A stretch of DNA of 64,000 nucleotides. Origin: Brachybacterium huguangmaarense (GTDB lineage: Bacteria; Actinomycetota; Actinomycetes; Actinomycetales; Dermabacteraceae). Positions 10,144-18,755 of this stretch are shown here, piece by piece (the stretch's first letter is position 1; each line of letters begins with the position of its first letter). The DNA lies in contig NZ_CP107020.1 of assembly GCF_025725725.1 (NCBI RefSeq), forward strand, positions 2,976,001-3,040,000. The letters run 5' to 3'. A program made the position numbers and the translations under genes. Below the pieces are notes generated by a model. That model was not told where the DNA came from. It made no database searches and worked only from the letters and a program-made list of their open reading frames with translations.

Positions 10144-10173
10144 GGGACGATCACTCACGTCGGGAGGCAGTCC

Positions 10174-11031
10174 ATGAGGTTCTTCGCACACGGGCCGCGC
10201 GGTCACGAGCGCGTGGCGGTGCAGCACGAGGGCACGGCGTACGACATCACGTCGCTGACCGGGGAGCGCACCGCGATCGACCGCTCCTTCCTCGAGCAGG
10301 ACGGCCTGGCGCGCACGCGCGAGGCGATCGAGGCCGGCACGCTGCCGCAGATCGACGAGACCTCCGATGAGCGGGTGGGCACGCCGCTGACTCCCGGCAA
10401 GATCCTGTGCATCGGCCTGAACTATCTGGATCACGCGCGGGAGACGCACGCGGAGATCCCCGCCGAGCCGATCGTCTTCATGAAGGCCCCGGACACCGTC
10501 GTCGGTCCGGACGACGACGTGCTGATCCCCCGCGGATCGGTCAAGACGGACTGGGAGGTCGAGCTCGGCGTCGTGATCGGCCGCACCGTGCGCTGGACCG
10601 AGGATCCCCGCGAGGCCCTCGACGCCGTCGCCGGCTTCGTGGTCGCGCATGACGTGTCCGAGCGCGAGTTCCAGATCGAGCGCGGCGGCACGTGGGACAA
10701 GGGCAAGAACTGCGAGACCTTCAACCCCCTCGGGCCCTACCTCGTCACCGCCGACGAGATCGCGGATCCGCAGGACCTGCGTCTGCGCCTGAGCGTGAAC
10801 GGCACGGTGCGCCAGGACGGCACCACGGCCGACCAGATCTTCGGCGTCGGCGAGGTGATCGCCTACCTCAGCCGCTTCATGACGCTCTACCCCGGGGACC
10901 TCATCAACACGGGCACCCCCGCCGGGGTCGCCATGGGCATGCCCGACCAGCCCTATCTGCGGGCCGGCGACGTGGTCGAGCTCGAGATCGAGGGCCTGGG
11001 CCGCCAGCGCCAGACCTTCCGCTCCGCCTGA
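10174..11031 (+). CDS. Fumarylacetoacetate-hydrolase-family enzyme (likely 2,4-diketo-3-deoxy-L-fuconate hydrolase)
   Basis: 285 aa FAH fold. Metal-binding and catalytic parts are visible: KILCIGLNYLDHARE, EPIVFMKAPDTVVGP, WEVELGVVIG (Glu-x-Glu-type ligands), AHDVSEREFQ, KNCETFNPLGPYLV and TGTPAGVAMG. Enzymes of this subgroup cleave 2,4-diketo-3-deoxy sugar acids to pyruvate plus a hydroxy acid, or act as ureidoglycolate lyases. The surrounding fucosidase, lactonase and SDR favour the last step of non-phosphorylative L-fucose oxidation, giving pyruvate and lactate. Lactate would then feed the lutABC products at 20570-23657. Substrate is inferred from context. Confidence 0.8.
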   Translation: MRFFAHGPRGHERVAVQHEGTAYDITSLTGERTAIDRSFLEQDGLARTREAIEAGTLPQIDETSDERVGTPLTPGKILCIGLNYLDHARETHAEIPAEPIVFMKAPDTVVGPDDDVLIPRGSVKTDWEVELGVVIGRTVRWTEDPREALDAVAGFVVAHDVSEREFQIERGGTWDKGKNCETFNPLGPYLVTADEIADPQDLRLRLSVNGTVRQDGTTADQIFGVGEVIAYLSRFMTLYPGDLINTGTPAGVAMGMPDQPYLRAGDVVELEIEGLGRQRQTFRSA

Positions 11032-11108
11032 CCGCCTCGCCAGACCGCCTCGCCCGCGCGTGCCGTCCCCGCCCCTGCTGACCCGTCCGCTGTGAAAGGA
11101 CCCCCACC

Positions 11109-11858
11109 ATGCCTCTCGACGACTATCAGGGCCTGCGCGTGATCGTGACCGGCGGTGCCTCCGGCATCGGGCGCGCCACCGCACGCCGCTTCCTCGAGCT
11201 CGGCGCCCGGGTGTGCGTGCTCGACCTACGGCCCGAGGGCGCACCCGCGGGCGCCGAGCAGGTCGAGGTCGACCTCGGCGACCGCCCCGCGACCACCGCC
11301 GCGGTCGAACGGGCCGCCGAGCTGCTGGGCGGCATCGACGTCGTCGTCAACAACGCGGGGATCAGCGCGGTCGGCGACGTCACCGCCAACGACGACGAGG
11401 AGTGGGCGCGCGTGCTCTCCGTCAACGTCACCTCGATGGCGCGCGTGACGTCGGCGGCGCTCCCCCATCTCCGCCGGTCCACGGCGGCCGCCGTGGTCAA
11501 CATGGCCTCGATCGCCTCCTACGCCGGCCTGCAGGAACGCGTGCTGTACTCCGCGACCAAGGGTGCCGTGCACGCCATGACCCTTGCGATGGCCACGGAT
11601 CATCTTCCCGACCGGATCCGGGTCAACTGCGTCAATCCGGGCACGGTCGCCACCGAGTTCGTCGACCGCATGCTGCAGGGGTTCCCGGACCCCGTCGCGG
11701 AGCGCGCGGCGCTCGACGCCCGCCAGCCGACCGGCCGCATGGTCACGCCCGAGGAGGTCGCCGAGACGGTGGTCTTCCTCGCCTCTCCGCGCAACGCCTC
11801 GACCACGGGCACCTCGGTGGCGGTCGACGGCGGCATGTACGGCCTGCGGGCCCGCTGA
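11109..11858 (+). CDS. SDR oxidoreductase (likely 2-keto-3-deoxy-L-fuconate dehydrogenase)
   Basis: 249 aa classical short-chain dehydrogenase. NAD-binding TGGASGIG at about residues 15-22, Asp in CVLDLRPEG (NAD preference), VVNNAGIS, the catalytic Ser in VNMASIAS and YSATKGAVHAM with the Tyr-x3-Lys pair, then NCVNPGTVATEF and the C-terminal GTSVAVDGGMYG. It follows the FAH hydrolase by 77 nt with AAAGGA before the ATG. In the non-phosphorylative L-fucose route an SDR oxidises 2-keto-3-deoxy-L-fuconate to the diketo acid split by the preceding enzyme; L-fucose 1-dehydrogenase activity is the main alternative. Confidence 0.82.
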   Translation: MPLDDYQGLRVIVTGGASGIGRATARRFLELGARVCVLDLRPEGAPAGAEQVEVDLGDRPATTAAVERAAELLGGIDVVVNNAGISAVGDVTANDDEEWARVLSVNVTSMARVTSAALPHLRRSTAAAVVNMASIASYAGLQERVLYSATKGAVHAMTLAMATDHLPDRIRVNCVNPGTVATEFVDRMLQGFPDPVAERAALDARQPTGRMVTPEEVAETVVFLASPRNASTTGTSVAVDGGMYGLRAR

Positions 11859-11920
11859 GCCCAGGCGTCCATCGGCCACGTCGTGCCGCGGACCGCGCGC
11901 GTCGCGCGGCGGGGTCCACG

Positions 11921-11926
11921 TACAGT
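11921..11926 (+). promoter_or_regulatory. Putative -10 (TACAGT) of the FadR-type regulator gene
   Basis: TACAGT 59 nt before the ATG at 11986; suggests the regulator has its own promoter besides read-through from the SDR gene. Confidence 0.3.
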
Positions 11927-11985
11927 CATCAGAAGGCATCGTCGCCCCGCGGCGGGTCTCCCATCACGTCGAGGAGGAACTGCTC

Positions 11986-12696
11986 ATGGCCGATGTCACC
12001 GTGACGGACCGGACGATCAACGCCATCAAGTCCATGATCGTCGAGGGCGAGCTGCGGCCGGGTGATCGCCTGCCCCCGGAGAAGGAGCTCTCGGAGCGGC
12101 TCGACGTGAGCCGCAACTCGCTGCGCGAGGCCGTCAAGGCGCTCTCGGTGATCCGGGTGCTCGCCGTGCGGCAGGGCGACGGCACGTACGTCACGAGCCT
12201 CGCCCCTGATCTGCTCATCGAGGCCGTGGGCTTCGTGCTCGAGCTGCATCAGGACTCCGAGATGGTGCACATGCTCGAGGTGCGGCGGCTGCTCGAGCCC
12301 TCGGCCGTCGAGAGCGCCTGCGCGCACCTCACGGCGGAGGACCTGCAGGCGCTCGAGGACCTGATGGCGCCGCTCGGCGCGGACTCCGACATCTCGACGC
12401 TGGTCGAGGCGGACATGAAGTTCCATCACCTCATCAACTCGCGCTGCGGGAACCCGTACCTCTCCTCGCTCCTGGACGGGCTCGCGAGTTCGACCGCGCG
12501 GGCGCGGCTGTGGCGCGGGCTCACGGAGGACTTCGCGGTCGAGCGCACTCTCAACGAGCACCGGCGCATCCTCGAGGCGCTCCGCCAGGGACGGGGCGAT
12601 CTCGCGCGCATCCACGCCGCCGCGCACGTGGCGGGCGTGGAGGGATGGGTCGCGCAGGGCACGGCCACCGACGCCGCCGCCTCCGATCCCGCCTAG
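11986..12696 (+). CDS. FadR/FCD-subfamily GntR transcriptional regulator
   Basis: 236 aa. Winged HTH at residues ~10-75 (GDRLPPEKELSERLDVSRNS, VRQGDGTYVTS), followed by the all-helical FCD effector domain with EVRRLLEPSAVESA, the ligand/metal residues in DMKFHHLINSRCGNPYL and EHRRILEALRQG. FCD regulators usually sense sugar acids or other carboxylates and repress the adjoining catabolic operon. The gene is third after the hydrolase and SDR and is the only regulator in the fucose locus. GAGGAGG lies 9 nt upstream of the ATG. Confidence 0.88.
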   Translation: MADVTVTDRTINAIKSMIVEGELRPGDRLPPEKELSERLDVSRNSLREAVKALSVIRVLAVRQGDGTYVTSLAPDLLIEAVGFVLELHQDSEMVHMLEVRRLLEPSAVESACAHLTAEDLQALEDLMAPLGADSDISTLVEADMKFHHLINSRCGNPYLSSLLDGLASSTARARLWRGLTEDFAVERTLNEHRRILEALRQGRGDLARIHAAAHVAGVEGWVAQGTATDAAASDPA

Positions 12697-12750
12697 GGCC
12701 CGCGCCCCAACCCGCCCGCTGAGCGCCGGCGGCAGCGCAGCCAGTTTCGG

Positions 12751-12774
12751 CGGTGCCGAACGCCGGCGGCACCG
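12751..12774. terminator. Hairpin between convergent regulator and DUF222 genes
   Basis: CGGTGCCG and CGGCACCG arms (8 bp, perfect) around an 8-nt loop, in the 165-bp convergent space between 12696 and 12862. No U-tract. Confidence 0.4.
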
Positions 12775-12861
12775 AGCCGTGACAGGACCGGAGCCTGGTG
12801 CCGACCGCGTCGTCGTCTGGAGCCGACCGGGTCGGCGGCGGGATCCTTGACGGGCCCCGGG

Positions 12862-14406
12862 TCAGCAGGGTGGTGGTCCGGGGTCGTCGGGCAGGTCCCG
12901 TTGGCGTTCTCGGTCCAGGCCCCGTCGGCGTTGGCGCTGGAGTCGTTGATGCGCTGCCCAGTGGTCGGCGAGGTCGGTGGCGATGCGTGGGGTGAACAGG
13001 TCGGTGTCGTCGGGTACGTCGACGCTGGTGGTATCGGTGAACACCCACCGCGTTGACCCGGGTCCGTGCCCCCGTCCCTGGTCTGGGACCGGGAGGCGGG
13101 TGGGGTCGAGGCGACCGAGGGTCTTGGCGAGGTGGTGCTGCCAGCACAGCAGGTGGAGGTTCTCGATCGCGGTGAGGCCGCCCCGCCCGGGATCGGTGTG
13201 GTCGTACTCGATGATGTGGTCGCACTCCGCGGCCTGCGAGGTCGGCCGGGCACACCCCGGGACCGCGCACGTGCCATGACGGTGGCGGAGGTGTTCGAGC
13301 ATCCCCCGGGTGGGCTGGTACCTCTCCTGACGGGCGGGCAGGAACGCCCCGGTGATGGGGTCGGTCAGGACCCGGTACCAGGTGTCCTCACCCCCGGCCA
13401 GGGACCGTGCCATGTCCGCGGGGATCGGGATCGTGCCGTCGAGCAGACCGGGCTCGTCTCCCGCACCCAGCAGGGTCGTGGCCGGGACCGTCACGCCGAC
13501 CCGGAACCGGGGCGCGGGGACCTCGACCGAGCCGGTGTCCAGGATCGAGCGGGTCAGGATCGCGTACCGCAACGCCGCCAACGACATCGCCCTGCCCGCC
13601 CGGCCCACGGTCCCATCGTCGAACGGCACCACGCCGTCCCCGGCCCCGGCGGAGACGCCTGTCCCCGCATCTCCACCGTCCCCGGGCCTCGTGGCGATGG
13701 CGGTGAGGGTGCGGCGTTGGGCGGCCTGGACGGCTCGCGCGGCGGCGTCCAGGCGGGTGGCCAGGGCGTGGATCTCCGGGACCGGGCCCAGCACCGACAG
13801 GCACGCCACGCCCTCCTCCTCGATGCGACGGACCTCGACACACCGCCGAGCGGCGGGCTGCTGGTCCTCGGCGAGCAGCTGCCGGCTGTGGATCCGGGTG
13901 ATCACCAGACCCAGCTGCCGGGCGAACTGCTCGGCGGTGACCGCGAGGTCCCACGAGGCGATCTCGGCGTCCACGAGCGCCCGCTGAACGGGGGTCAGGT
14001 CGGTGGTCTTGGCCAGGATCCTCGTCATCCACGGGGCGGGCAGCTCCCCGGCCGCGAGACGCCGCCACACCCCCGGCAGGTCGACCACGGCGATGTGGGC
14101 CTGACGGATCCTGCGGTGAGCGACATGCTCGGTGACCCGCAAGGCGAGGGCGACCCGCAGGTCCATCTCGTCGACCTCACACGGATCGGTGTCCGGGGAG
14201 GCGGGGTCGATCCAGAACGCGGCCAGGGCCCGCATCTGGACCGCCAGACGCCGTGACTCCGCGACCGCGTCATCCCACAGGCCCTGCAGACCCGCCGACA
14301 AGGCCGGCGCGTCCAGGGACCCCGCCCGCAGGGCGAGAGTGTCGCGCGTGAGCCCGGGAAGGCGTCGCCGGCGACCTCTCACCCAGTCCCGCCCCATGAC
14401 CACCAT
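12862..14406 (-). CDS. DUF222 / HNH endonuclease-domain protein (13E12 family)
   Basis: 514 aa. The DUF222 region spans most of the protein (VALALRVTEHVAHRRI, PAPWMTRILAKTTDL, ARQLGLVITRIHSR), and a C-terminal HNH motif is visible as CDHIIEYDH followed by NLHLLCWQHHLAKT, with CAVPGCARPT upstream as its zinc-type knuckle. These are the REP13E12-type repeated genes of actinobacteria, often multicopy; their function is unresolved. The ATG at 14406 was chosen because a promoter and LexA box lie directly upstream; the reading frame stays open to 14610 but that part is not protein-like. It splits the fucose gene set, which looks like an insertion. Confidence 0.85.
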   Translation of the reverse strand: MVVMGRDWVRGRRRRLPGLTRDTLALRAGSLDAPALSAGLQGLWDDAVAESRRLAVQMRALAAFWIDPASPDTDPCEVDEMDLRVALALRVTEHVAHRRIRQAHIAVVDLPGVWRRLAAGELPAPWMTRILAKTTDLTPVQRALVDAEIASWDLAVTAEQFARQLGLVITRIHSRQLLAEDQQPAARRCVEVRRIEEEGVACLSVLGPVPEIHALATRLDAAARAVQAAQRRTLTAIATRPGDGGDAGTGVSAGAGDGVVPFDDGTVGRAGRAMSLAALRYAILTRSILDTGSVEVPAPRFRVGVTVPATTLLGAGDEPGLLDGTIPIPADMARSLAGGEDTWYRVLTDPITGAFLPARQERYQPTRGMLEHLRHRHGTCAVPGCARPTSQAAECDHIIEYDHTDPGRGGLTAIENLHLLCWQHHLAKTLGRLDPTRLPVPDQGRGHGPGSTRWVFTDTTSVDVPDDTDLFTPRIATDLADHWAAHQRLQRQRRRGLDRERQRDLPDDPGPPPC

Positions 14407-14424
14407 CCCCTGACACTCCGGTTC

Positions 14425-14438
14425 CGAACACCTGTTCG
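14425..14438. promoter_or_regulatory. LexA (SOS) box
   Basis: CGAACACCTGTTCG, a perfect CGAAC-N4-GTTCG palindrome matching the actinobacterial/Bacillus LexA consensus. It overlaps the predicted transcription start of the DUF222 gene, just downstream of the TATCCT -10. Confidence 0.75.
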
Positions 14439-14442
14439 AATC

Positions 14443-14448
14443 AGGATA
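14443..14448 (-). promoter_or_regulatory. -10 element TATCCT of the DUF222 gene
   Basis: TATCCT on the minus strand, 4 nt upstream of the LexA box, giving a 5' leader of about 30 nt. Confidence 0.45.
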
Positions 14449-14879
14449 GGGTGCGGCCCCGACATTCGGGATCCAGCATCGAGGGCGGTGGATAACCCTG
14501 ACACGGAGGCACGCCGCGCCCGGCCCGCAGTCGACAGCTTGCCCCGGGGAGGGCCGTGAACTGCACATGCCCCGGCACCCGGGCCTGGTGCTGCGACGCC
14601 GTACCGGCACTGGACCGCTGGCCCGTGGAGAAAGGCCGACACCCCCCGAAGATCCCGCTCACGGACCGTGCCCGCGACCCCACGGTCCGCGACCGGACTC
14701 ATCCAGCACGATCCGCATTGCCCTCCGCATCACCCAGCCCCATCAACGCCACGCCGCCACCGGCGCGGGCGCCCACCGCCCCCGATGCCGGACGCACGAC
14801 CTCGCAGCGGGGCCTATCCGCCCCGACAGCACCTCGCCGCCGCGCCCGCCGCTCCCCCGTCGCGGCGGTCATCGCCCGG

Positions 14880-15779
14880 CTACCGGACAGGAAGGCGCCG
14901 GTCGACGCGGTCGGCGGTGCCGTTCAGGACCATCTCCCGCGCGGCGGGCTCCCAGCCTCGCAGCACCCCGAGCAGCCGCCCGGCACCGCAGGCGTGGTCG
15001 GCGGGAGCGGGTGCGATCGGCCAGTCGCTGCCGAACATGAGCCGTTCGGGGCCGAAGACCTCGAGGGCGATCGCGACCGCCTCCTCGAACCGGCCGTCCC
15101 CGCTCGTCGCGAGGCCCGAGACCTTGGCGACGGTCGAGGGCTGTGCGGCGATCCGGCGCAGCTGCTCCTCCCAGCGGGCCATGCCGGGGGCGTCCCCGAG
15201 CGGGGGCTTGCCGAGGTGGTCGAGCACGAGGGTCAGGTCGGGGTGGGCCTGCGCCACGCGCACCACCTGCTCCAGGTGGCGCGGATACGCGTCCGGCACG
15301 TCGAGCGGCAGCGCGACCCCGGCGAGGAGGTCGAGGGAGCGGGCGACGTCGGGGCGTTCGAGGAAGCCCGGGTCCGGGTCGTCGTGCACGAGGTGGCGGA
15401 CCCCGACCACGTGCACCATGGCCGCGGGATCGGCGAGCAGGGCGCCGACCCGCTCGGGATCGGCGAGCGAGAGCCAGGCGACCACGTCGGCGCGGGACAC
15501 CTGGCCGCCGGCCGCCTCGATGCGCGTCGCCGTCCGCTGCAGGTGCTGCGTGTCCGCGAGGGTGTCGTCGGCCTGGACCAGCACCACCCGGCGCACGCCG
15601 AGCGCCTCGTGTCCGCGGCGGGCGTCCTCCCAGCCGAAGCTGCGGTGCAGGGCCGGGTGCGCATCGAGCCAGGCGTACGGGCTGGCCCCGAGGTCCCACA
15701 GGTGCAGGTGCGCATCGGTCACGCCCTGCCCGGCCGGCTCGGGGGCGCCCTCGCGCGGCTCAGATGGCCGCGGCGGCAT
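14880..15779 (-). CDS. Amidohydrolase-2 family lactonase (likely L-fucono-1,5-lactonase)
   Basis: 299 aa TIM-barrel metal-dependent hydrolase. DAHLHLWDLG near the N-terminus is the first metal-ligand strand, then VVGVRHLVHDDPDPGF, LVLDHLGKPPLG and MFGSDWPIAPAP carrying later active-site residues. This subfamily opens L-fucono-, L-rhamnono- or 4-sulfomuconolactones; the fucosidase, mutarotase and sugar dehydrogenase upstream favour L-fuconolactone. The ATG at 15779 overlaps the preceding aldo/keto reductase by 20 nt; a GTG at 15722 just before TDAHLHLWD is an alternative start. Last gene of the minus-strand fucose operon. Confidence 0.85.
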   Translation of the reverse strand: MPPRPSEPREGAPEPAGQGVTDAHLHLWDLGASPYAWLDAHPALHRSFGWEDARRGHEALGVRRVVLVQADDTLADTQHLQRTATRIEAAGGQVSRADVVAWLSLADPERVGALLADPAAMVHVVGVRHLVHDDPDPGFLERPDVARSLDLLAGVALPLDVPDAYPRHLEQVVRVAQAHPDLTLVLDHLGKPPLGDAPGMARWEEQLRRIAAQPSTVAKVSGLATSGDGRFEEAVAIALEVFGPERLMFGSDWPIAPAPADHACGAGRLLGVLRGWEPAAREMVLNGTADRVDRRLPVR

Positions 15780-16698
15780 CCCAGGCCTCCTCGGGGATCG
15801 GCACCCGCATGCGTCCGGCGTTCTGGTGGACCTGAGCCGCGGTGCGCATGCCGAGCACGACCGTGTCGATGGCCGGGTGGCGCAGGGGGAACTGCATCGC
15901 GAGATCGGGCAGCTCGGCGCCGTGCTCACGCGCCACACGGGCCAGGGCCCGTGCGCGCTCGAGCATCTCGGCGGGCGCGGCCCCGTACTCGTAGGCGGCG
16001 TCCGCGGCCGGCTCCGGGCGCGCGAGGATGCCGGAGTTGAACACGCTGACCGCGACCACGCCCACCCCGTGCTCCTCGCACGCGGGCAGGAGCTCGGCGG
16101 CGGCCGGCTGCTCGAGCAGCGTGTACCGGCCCGAGACCATCACGAGGTCCACGAGTCCCGTGCGCACCGCTCGGGCGAGCACCTCGGTGTCCTTGGAGCC
16201 GACGCCGACGGCGCGCACGAGGCCCTCCTCGCGCATCGCGGCGAGCGCGGGCAACGCCTCGGCGAAGGCCTGCTCGGTGGGACCCTCCTCGGGATCGTGC
16301 AGGTAGAGGATGTCGACCCGGTCCAGCCCGAGCCGTTCGAGGGACTCCGCGTGCGAGGCGCGCACCCCGGCCTCGCTCATGTCCCACACCCGGACGCGGT
16401 CGTCAGGGACCGCGAAGGCGTTGTCCATGTCGTCGCCCCCGCCGGGCCCGGGCCGCAGCAGCCGCCCCACCTTGGTGGAGATCAGGTACTGCTCGCGGGG
16501 GCGGCCGCGGAGCTGGGCGCCCAGGCGCTCCTCGCTGAGGCCGATCCCGTAGTGCGGGGCCGTGTCGAAGTAGCGGATGCCCTCGTCCCACGCGGCCGCG
16601 ACCGCGCCCGCCGCCTCCTCGTCGGAGGTCTCCCGGTAGAGATTGCCGAGCTGGGCGGCGCCGAACCCGAGGGCGGGCAGCGTGAGCGCGCCGGTCAT
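15760..16698 (-). CDS. Aldo/keto reductase, L-fucose (D-threo-aldose) 1-dehydrogenase type
   Basis: 312 aa (beta/alpha)8 AKR. Catalytic tetrad context: GIRYFDTAPHYGIGLSEERL (Asp and Tyr), LISTKVGRLLRP (Lys) and DILYLHDPEEG (His). SKDTEVLARAVRTGLVDLVM and LEQPAAAELLPACEEHGVGV are typical of D-threo-aldose 1-dehydrogenases, which oxidise L-fucose to the lactone with NAD(P). The ATG overlaps the stop of the mutarotase gene (ATGA). It supplies the substrate for the lactonase encoded next. Confidence 0.85.
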   Translation of the reverse strand: MTGALTLPALGFGAAQLGNLYRETSDEEAAGAVAAAWDEGIRYFDTAPHYGIGLSEERLGAQLRGRPREQYLISTKVGRLLRPGPGGGDDMDNAFAVPDDRVRVWDMSEAGVRASHAESLERLGLDRVDILYLHDPEEGPTEQAFAEALPALAAMREEGLVRAVGVGSKDTEVLARAVRTGLVDLVMVSGRYTLLEQPAAAELLPACEEHGVGVVAVSVFNSGILARPEPAADAAYEYGAAPAEMLERARALARVAREHGAELPDLAMQFPLRHPAIDTVVLGMRTAAQVHQNAGRMRVPIPEEAWDAAAAI

Positions 16699-17051
16699 GC
16701 CCGCTCCTCCGCGTCGGCCCCGGGCGTTGCAGGAGGCTCGGCGGGCAGCTCCCAGACCAGGGCGATGCCCTCGTCGCCGCCCTCGTAGCTGTCGGGGGCG
16801 GCGAGGTGACGGTTGATGTGCTCCTGCCAGCGGACGTTCGCGGGATGGTCCCGCAGGTAGGCGCGCATGGCCTCGTAGTCCTCGACCTCGACGACGTGGA
16901 AGAGGTCCGTGCCGTCGCGCCAGATCCGCCACGTGAGCACGCCGGCCTCGCGCAGCGCCGGGTCCAGCTCGTCGGGGATGCGCGCGTGGTCGCGCTCGTA
17001 GCCGGCCTCGTGGCCGGGGATCAGACGGGTGTGCAGGGCGATCCTCTGCAT
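16695..17051 (-). CDS. L-rhamnose/L-fucose mutarotase (RhaM-type)
   Basis: 118 aa dimeric alpha/beta-barrel sugar mutarotase. It starts MQRIALHTRLIPGHEAGYER, continues IPDELDPALREAGV, WRIWRDGTDLFHVVEVEDY and ends HPANVRWQEHINRHLA, the RhaM pattern with conserved His, Tyr and Trp. It interconverts alpha and beta pyranose forms of 6-deoxy-L-hexoses, here presumably L-fucose released by the fucosidase. It lies 35 nt downstream of the fucosidase and overlaps the aldo/keto reductase by 4 nt. Confidence 0.88.
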   Translation of the reverse strand: MQRIALHTRLIPGHEAGYERDHARIPDELDPALREAGVLTWRIWRDGTDLFHVVEVEDYEAMRAYLRDHPANVRWQEHINRHLAAPDSYEGGDEGIALVWELPAEPPATPGADAEERA

Positions 17052-17086
17052 GGTGCGAGCTCCTGTCGTGGTCGTGGCGCCGCGGC

Positions 17087-18427
17087 TCATACCAGGCCCG
17101 CGGCGGCGGGCGCGATGGCGGATCCGAAGACCGGCGCGGCACCGGTCGGGGCGTCGTCGATCCGCAGCTCGACGACGGGCAGCAGCACGTCGGGCCGCCG
17201 GATCGGCAGCGTGAGGGTGACGACGTCCTCGCCCAGGCCGCCGACGGTCGTGGTCTCGGCCTGCTGGGCGGGATCGATCGTGGTGAAGCGGACCTCCGAG
17301 CCGTCGTGCAGCAGACGCGCGAAGCGCACGCGCCCCGCCAGACCCGGCAGATGCAGATGCTGCATGGGCCACGTCGTCAGATGCACGTACAGGCGGTCTC
17401 CGCGCCGGGTGAGGACCGTGCCCTGCGGCGCCTCGAGGCCGCGTGCCGCACCGGCGCCGTGCACCGCGTCGCCGTGCAGCTCCATCCAGGCGGAGAGCTC
17501 CTCGAGGATCTCGGCGTCCTCCGTGCGCAGGCCGCCGCGGCCGTCGGGTCCGACGTTCAGCAGCAGGTTGCCGTTCTTGGCCACCGAGTCGACGAGCATC
17601 CGCACGAGCAGATCCGCGCTCTTGAAGTCGTGGTTGTCGCGGTCGTAGCCCCACGAGCCGTTCGTGGTCTGGCATGCCTCCCAGCGGACCTCCGCCCCCG
17701 ACGCGTCGGTCATGGGGCTCGCGGGCTGGTACTGCTCGGGCGTGACGAGGTCGCCCGGGATGCCGAGCCGGTCGTTGACGATCATCGCCGGCTGCAGGGT
17801 CCGGCACAGGGCGAGCAGGGCCTCGGCGTCCCAGTCCTCCGCGAACTTCCCGCCCTCCTGCCCGTAGGTGAAGTCGAAGAAGAGGTAGTCGATCGTGCCG
17901 TACCCGGTGAGCAGCTCGCGGACCTGCGCGAACAGGTAGTCGCGGTAGCGGGCCATGTCGCGGTCCGCGTTCAGCTCGTCCCAGTCCCCCGTGTCGCGCA
18001 GGGGGTGCTGCATGTCGATCGTGTAGTCCGGGTGATGCCAGTCGAGCAGCGAGTAGTAGAAGCCGACTTGCAGCCCCTCGGCGCGCAGGGCGTCGACCCA
18101 CTCGCGCACGAGGTCCCGTCCGCACACGTCGGGCGCGGAATAGGTCGTCTCGGCGGTCTCGAACAGGCAGAAGCCCTCGTGGTGCTTGGTGGTCAGCACG
18201 GCGTAGCGCATCCCCGCCTCGCGGGCGCGGCGGGCGATGGCTCGCGCGTCGAAGCGGTCGGGGTCGAAGACGTCGGCGTACCGCGAGTAGTCCTCGACCG
18301 TGCGCCGCTCCCGCGTCATCGACCACTCGTGCCGGGCCGGCACGGCGTACAGCCCGAAGTGCACGAACAGCCCGAAGCGCGCCTGGTCGAACCAGGCCTG
18401 CGCGTCCGTGGAGGGGGAGGTGGTCAT
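17087..18427 (-). CDS. Alpha-L-fucosidase (GH29)
   Basis: 446 aa with no signal peptide, so probably cytoplasmic, acting on imported fucosylated oligosaccharides. GH29 hallmarks: [20 protein letters not shown], the region [29 protein letters not shown], and the nucleophile Asp within [29 protein letters not shown] closes the catalytic domain and a beta-rich C-terminal domain follows. The ATG overlaps the stop of the truncated dehydratase (ATGA), showing they were one operon. Because the upstream end of that operon is broken at about 18752, expression may depend on a fortuitous promoter. Confidence 0.92.
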   Translation of the reverse strand: MTTSPSTDAQAWFDQARFGLFVHFGLYAVPARHEWSMTRERRTVEDYSRYADVFDPDRFDARAIARRAREAGMRYAVLTTKHHEGFCLFETAETTYSAPDVCGRDLVREWVDALRAEGLQVGFYYSLLDWHHPDYTIDMQHPLRDTGDWDELNADRDMARYRDYLFAQVRELLTGYGTIDYLFFDFTYGQEGGKFAEDWDAEALLALCRTLQPAMIVNDRLGIPGDLVTPEQYQPASPMTDASGAEVRWEACQTTNGSWGYDRDNHDFKSADLLVRMLVDSVAKNGNLLLNVGPDGRGGLRTEDAEILEELSAWMELHGDAVHGAGAARGLEAPQGTVLTRRGDRLYVHLTTWPMQHLHLPGLAGRVRFARLLHDGSEVRFTTIDPAQQAETTTVGGLGEDVVTLTLPIRRPDVLLPVVELRIDDAPTGAAPVFGSAIAPAAAGLV

Positions 18428-18755
18428 CGGTCTTCCTTCCAGACGATCCCGGTGGGATAGGTGTGGTCGCGCACGGAGGCCTCGAGCATGCGCGCTCCGC
18501 CGCCCGGCGTCTCCGGGGCCACGTACGCCCCGTTCGCGATGACGACCGGCGCCTCGAAGTGCTCGTGCAGGTGGTCGACGTACTCGATCCAGCGCTCCTC
18601 GGTCGTGCCCGCCACGGCGACCGCGTCGAACATCGCGAGGTGCTGGACCGTCTCGCACAGGCCCACCCCGCCGGCGTGAGGGCACACGGGGATGCCGAAC
18701 TTCGCGGCGAGCAGGAGCATCGCGATGTTCTCGTTGACACCGCCCACGCGCGTGG
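18424..18755 (-). pseudogene. fucD: L-fuconate dehydratase, C-terminal remnant
   Basis: Only the last ~110 residues remain, starting at about [17 protein letters not shown], with the highly conserved [20 protein letters not shown] and [16 protein letters not shown] of enolase-superfamily L-fuconate dehydratases (normally ~430 aa). The frame stays open further 5' to 18912 but the translation changes abruptly to Arg/Ser-rich text with no start signal. The capping domain and most metal ligands are gone, so no dehydratase activity is possible. The 3' end still overlaps the fucosidase start. Without another copy elsewhere, the fucose pathway is cut between lactonase and SDR. Confidence 0.85.

Larger units (their letters stand above)
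14407..14879. other. Gene-free stretch upstream of the DUF222 gene
   Basis: 473 bp between the DUF222 start and the end of the lactonase gene. The first 60 bp hold the DUF222 promoter and SOS box. In the rest, open frames exist on both strands but their translations are Pro/Arg-rich and carry no domain, so I see no gene. It may be debris accompanying insertion of the DUF222 gene. Confidence 0.5.

Noticed and set aside
12751..12774. Related GCCGGCGGC-type inverted repeats as a dispersed repeat family
   Set aside because: Only one good hairpin, in a convergent intergenic gap; best explained as a terminator.
14556..14880. Plus-strand open frames upstream of the DUF222 gene
   Set aside because: Pro/Arg/Ala-rich translations without domains or start signals; treated as non-coding.
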